Source of the DNA: Isoetes taiwanensis
Lineage: Eukaryota; Streptophyta; Lycopodiopsida; Isoetales; Isoetaceae
Direction of reading: 5' to 3'
Length of the DNA stretch: 64,000 bases
Assembly: GCA_021234155.1 (NCBI GenBank)
Contig: JAJEKV010000032.1
Coordinates: forward strand, 6,356,736-6,420,735
Of the stretch, positions 62,726 through 64,000 are shown in pieces (position 1 is the first letter of the stretch; each line of letters begins with the position of its first letter). The notes below the pieces were generated by a model. It saw only the letters and a program-made list of their open reading frames with translations. It was not told the DNA's origin and did no database searches. The position numbers were made by a program, and so were the translations under genes.

Positions 62726-63624
62726 ATGTCGCTTTTTCAAAATGTTATAAATTGGTGGCTTGGAAAAGTTAGTCTTGACCGCCTTAGGCTTTGGATTGCA
62801 TGGTCGCATCAAAGACTGAGCAGATGGGATAAGTTAAAAGATGGAGACAATGTAGCAAGTGCAACTCAAATACTAAACACCAATCTATCTCAATCTACGC
62901 ATGTCGATTGGCTATCTAAACAAGATGACATTGTTATAATGCATGTTTACAGAAGCATCATAAAAAGGGCAAATTGCAAAGCGCTCATAAGGAACATGGT
63001 TTTGTTGGAGTAGAACCATGGTTTGTACTTTAATACGAAGGAATAACACTCCATTGTGTAGTTAACATTGCATACTAGAATTTGGCTGATGCATGTCAAT
63101 TATGAGAAAACCATCAAACAATTTTAAAATGGACCAGGGACAACAACATTAATATTGGGGAAGGATATGCAATCCATCGTCTAGATCAGGGGGCTCACTA
63201 ATGGTGTAGAGTTAGGCTTGGTACATCAGCTAAATACGTTATACGTTTTCATGATGCCGCCTATGTTGTACAAGAATACGAGGTGCCTCCAGAAGACCAA
63301 GCTATTACAAGAATTGAACCATGTAAGACCATGTAATATAAGTAAGATGCCAAGGAAGAATTAAATCCAATGGTCGAAGATGCAATGCTGAGATTAACTA
63401 AGTTTGTAATAAGTCCACCATTGCATTATGTTTCATTGGATGACAGAAAGCCAATGGAAGAAAGATCACATATAAGTGCAATATATTTGTATTGGCTTTT
63501 GAAAATATATATTCACGCCTACTTGACCAACATATTCGTCCATATGACTAAGGACATGAAGAAATTGAACTATTTTAGTAGAGGGATCAATCCTCGCAAC
63601 TCGTTGCCCTCAAAGAGACTGTAG
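62726..63624 (+). pseudogene. unrecognised coding remnant
   Basis: Three open pieces in the same region read as protein-like: MSLFQNVINWWLGKVSLDRL and HVDWLSKQDDIVIMHVYRS (62726-63013); INIGEGYAIHRLDQGAHW and AKYVIRFHDAAYVVQEYEVP (63150-63320, shifted frames); FVISPPLHYVSLDDRKPMEE (63370-63624). No family was recognised. It lies between the inverted-repeat arms at 60890 and 63870, so it may be the product of a DNA element. Confidence 0.3.
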
Positions 63625-63869
63625 AAATCTTCTTGCTAATGGCTCCTCCCACTCCATGGAATGCTTTGAAAATGTATAAATAGAAGAAGTAAGCTTTGCA
63701 TAGATGCAGTTCAGGCCTCAACATGTTTTACAACTGTATTTCCACTTGTTTTTTGTTATTTATCGTCATGATTTGTATTAGTTACTAAGGTGCATTCAAG
63801 CTAAATGACAAGAGTAAATTGGGCAATAATTCATTCTACTGCATAGTAAAATTTAAATAGATTCTTGTA

Positions 63870-63950
63870 AAAACCCTCTATGTCCTCTTCAAAAAAACCC
63901 TCCAAAAAAAAATCCCCGGGCCCTGGCGCACTCTGTGAGAGGTGGAGCTC
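63870..63950 (-). repeat. right arm of the possible terminal inverted repeat
   Basis: AAACCCTCTATG...AAACCCTCC...CCGGGCCCTGGCGCACTCTGTGAGAGG is the reverse complement in order of 60890-60995. The CGCACTCTGTGAG block also occurs in direct orientation at 60728, so the structure is not a simple two-arm repeat. Confidence 0.45.
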
Positions 63951-64000
63951 CATTAGGTCACTTTTTGTCCAATTTAATTAAAACAAATTACATATGCTAT

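Overview
The window reads as nuclear DNA of a land plant, most likely a non-seed plant such as a fern. The reasons are: spliced genes with short GT-AG introns; two housekeeping genes whose best remembered matches are plant proteins (TML/TCUP of the TPLATE/TSET complex, and PIG-S); a decayed PLS-type pentatricopeptide (PPR) gene of the kind greatly expanded in ferns and lycophytes; plant tRNA-iMet primer sites in LTR elements; and dense, old retrotransposon debris. The fern assignment is an inference.

Layout. (1) 1-11.3 kb: head-to-tail copies of one APE-type LINE family, mostly 5'-truncated. Each copy has a short tandem tail of the ATTTC kind and is separated from the next by a long (CT)n tract. 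A broken PIF/Harbinger transposase gene sits between two of the copies. (2) 13.1-19.6 kb, plus strand: a complete 13-exon TML-like gene (about 646 aa). It uses one GC-AG intron, and the 5' part of one exon is tandemly duplicated. (3) 19.7-28 kb: no confident gene; a mini LTR element (TRIM) with a tRNA-iMet primer site, an inverted repeat with arms of about 260 bp, and several small tandem repeats. (4) 28.1-31.4 kb, minus strand: a complete 13-exon PIG-S gene (599 aa). (5) 32.6-35.4 kb: a PPR pseudogene ending at a 1,531-bp solo LTR with matching 5-bp target duplications. (6) 36-47.6 kb: LINE remnants on both strands, a small fragment of a Crooked-neck/CRNKL1 splicing-factor gene, a SINE-like hairpin with poly(A), and DUF4283/L1-type LINE debris. 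(7) 49.0-50.2 kb, plus strand: an apparently intact two-exon RBR E3 ubiquitin ligase gene (336 aa). (8) 51.3-58 kb: a gag-only, deleted LTR retrotransposon with perfect 5-bp target duplications, next to a decayed Ty3/gypsy element on the minus strand with catalytic residues lost. (9) 58.1-59.8 kb, minus strand: an unrecognised coding remnant of about 560 codons behind a TATA box, the main unexplained object. (10) 60.6-64 kb: minisatellites, a pair of inverted repeats and a further unrecognised coding remnant.

The three genes that look functional (TML, PIG-S, RBR) have unrelated roles: clathrin-mediated endocytosis, GPI-anchor attachment and ubiquitination. There is no operon-like linkage. Everything else is mobile-element history, where the tandem LINE/(CT)n architecture, the nested LTR elements and the unidentified ORF at 58-59.8 kb deserve attention.
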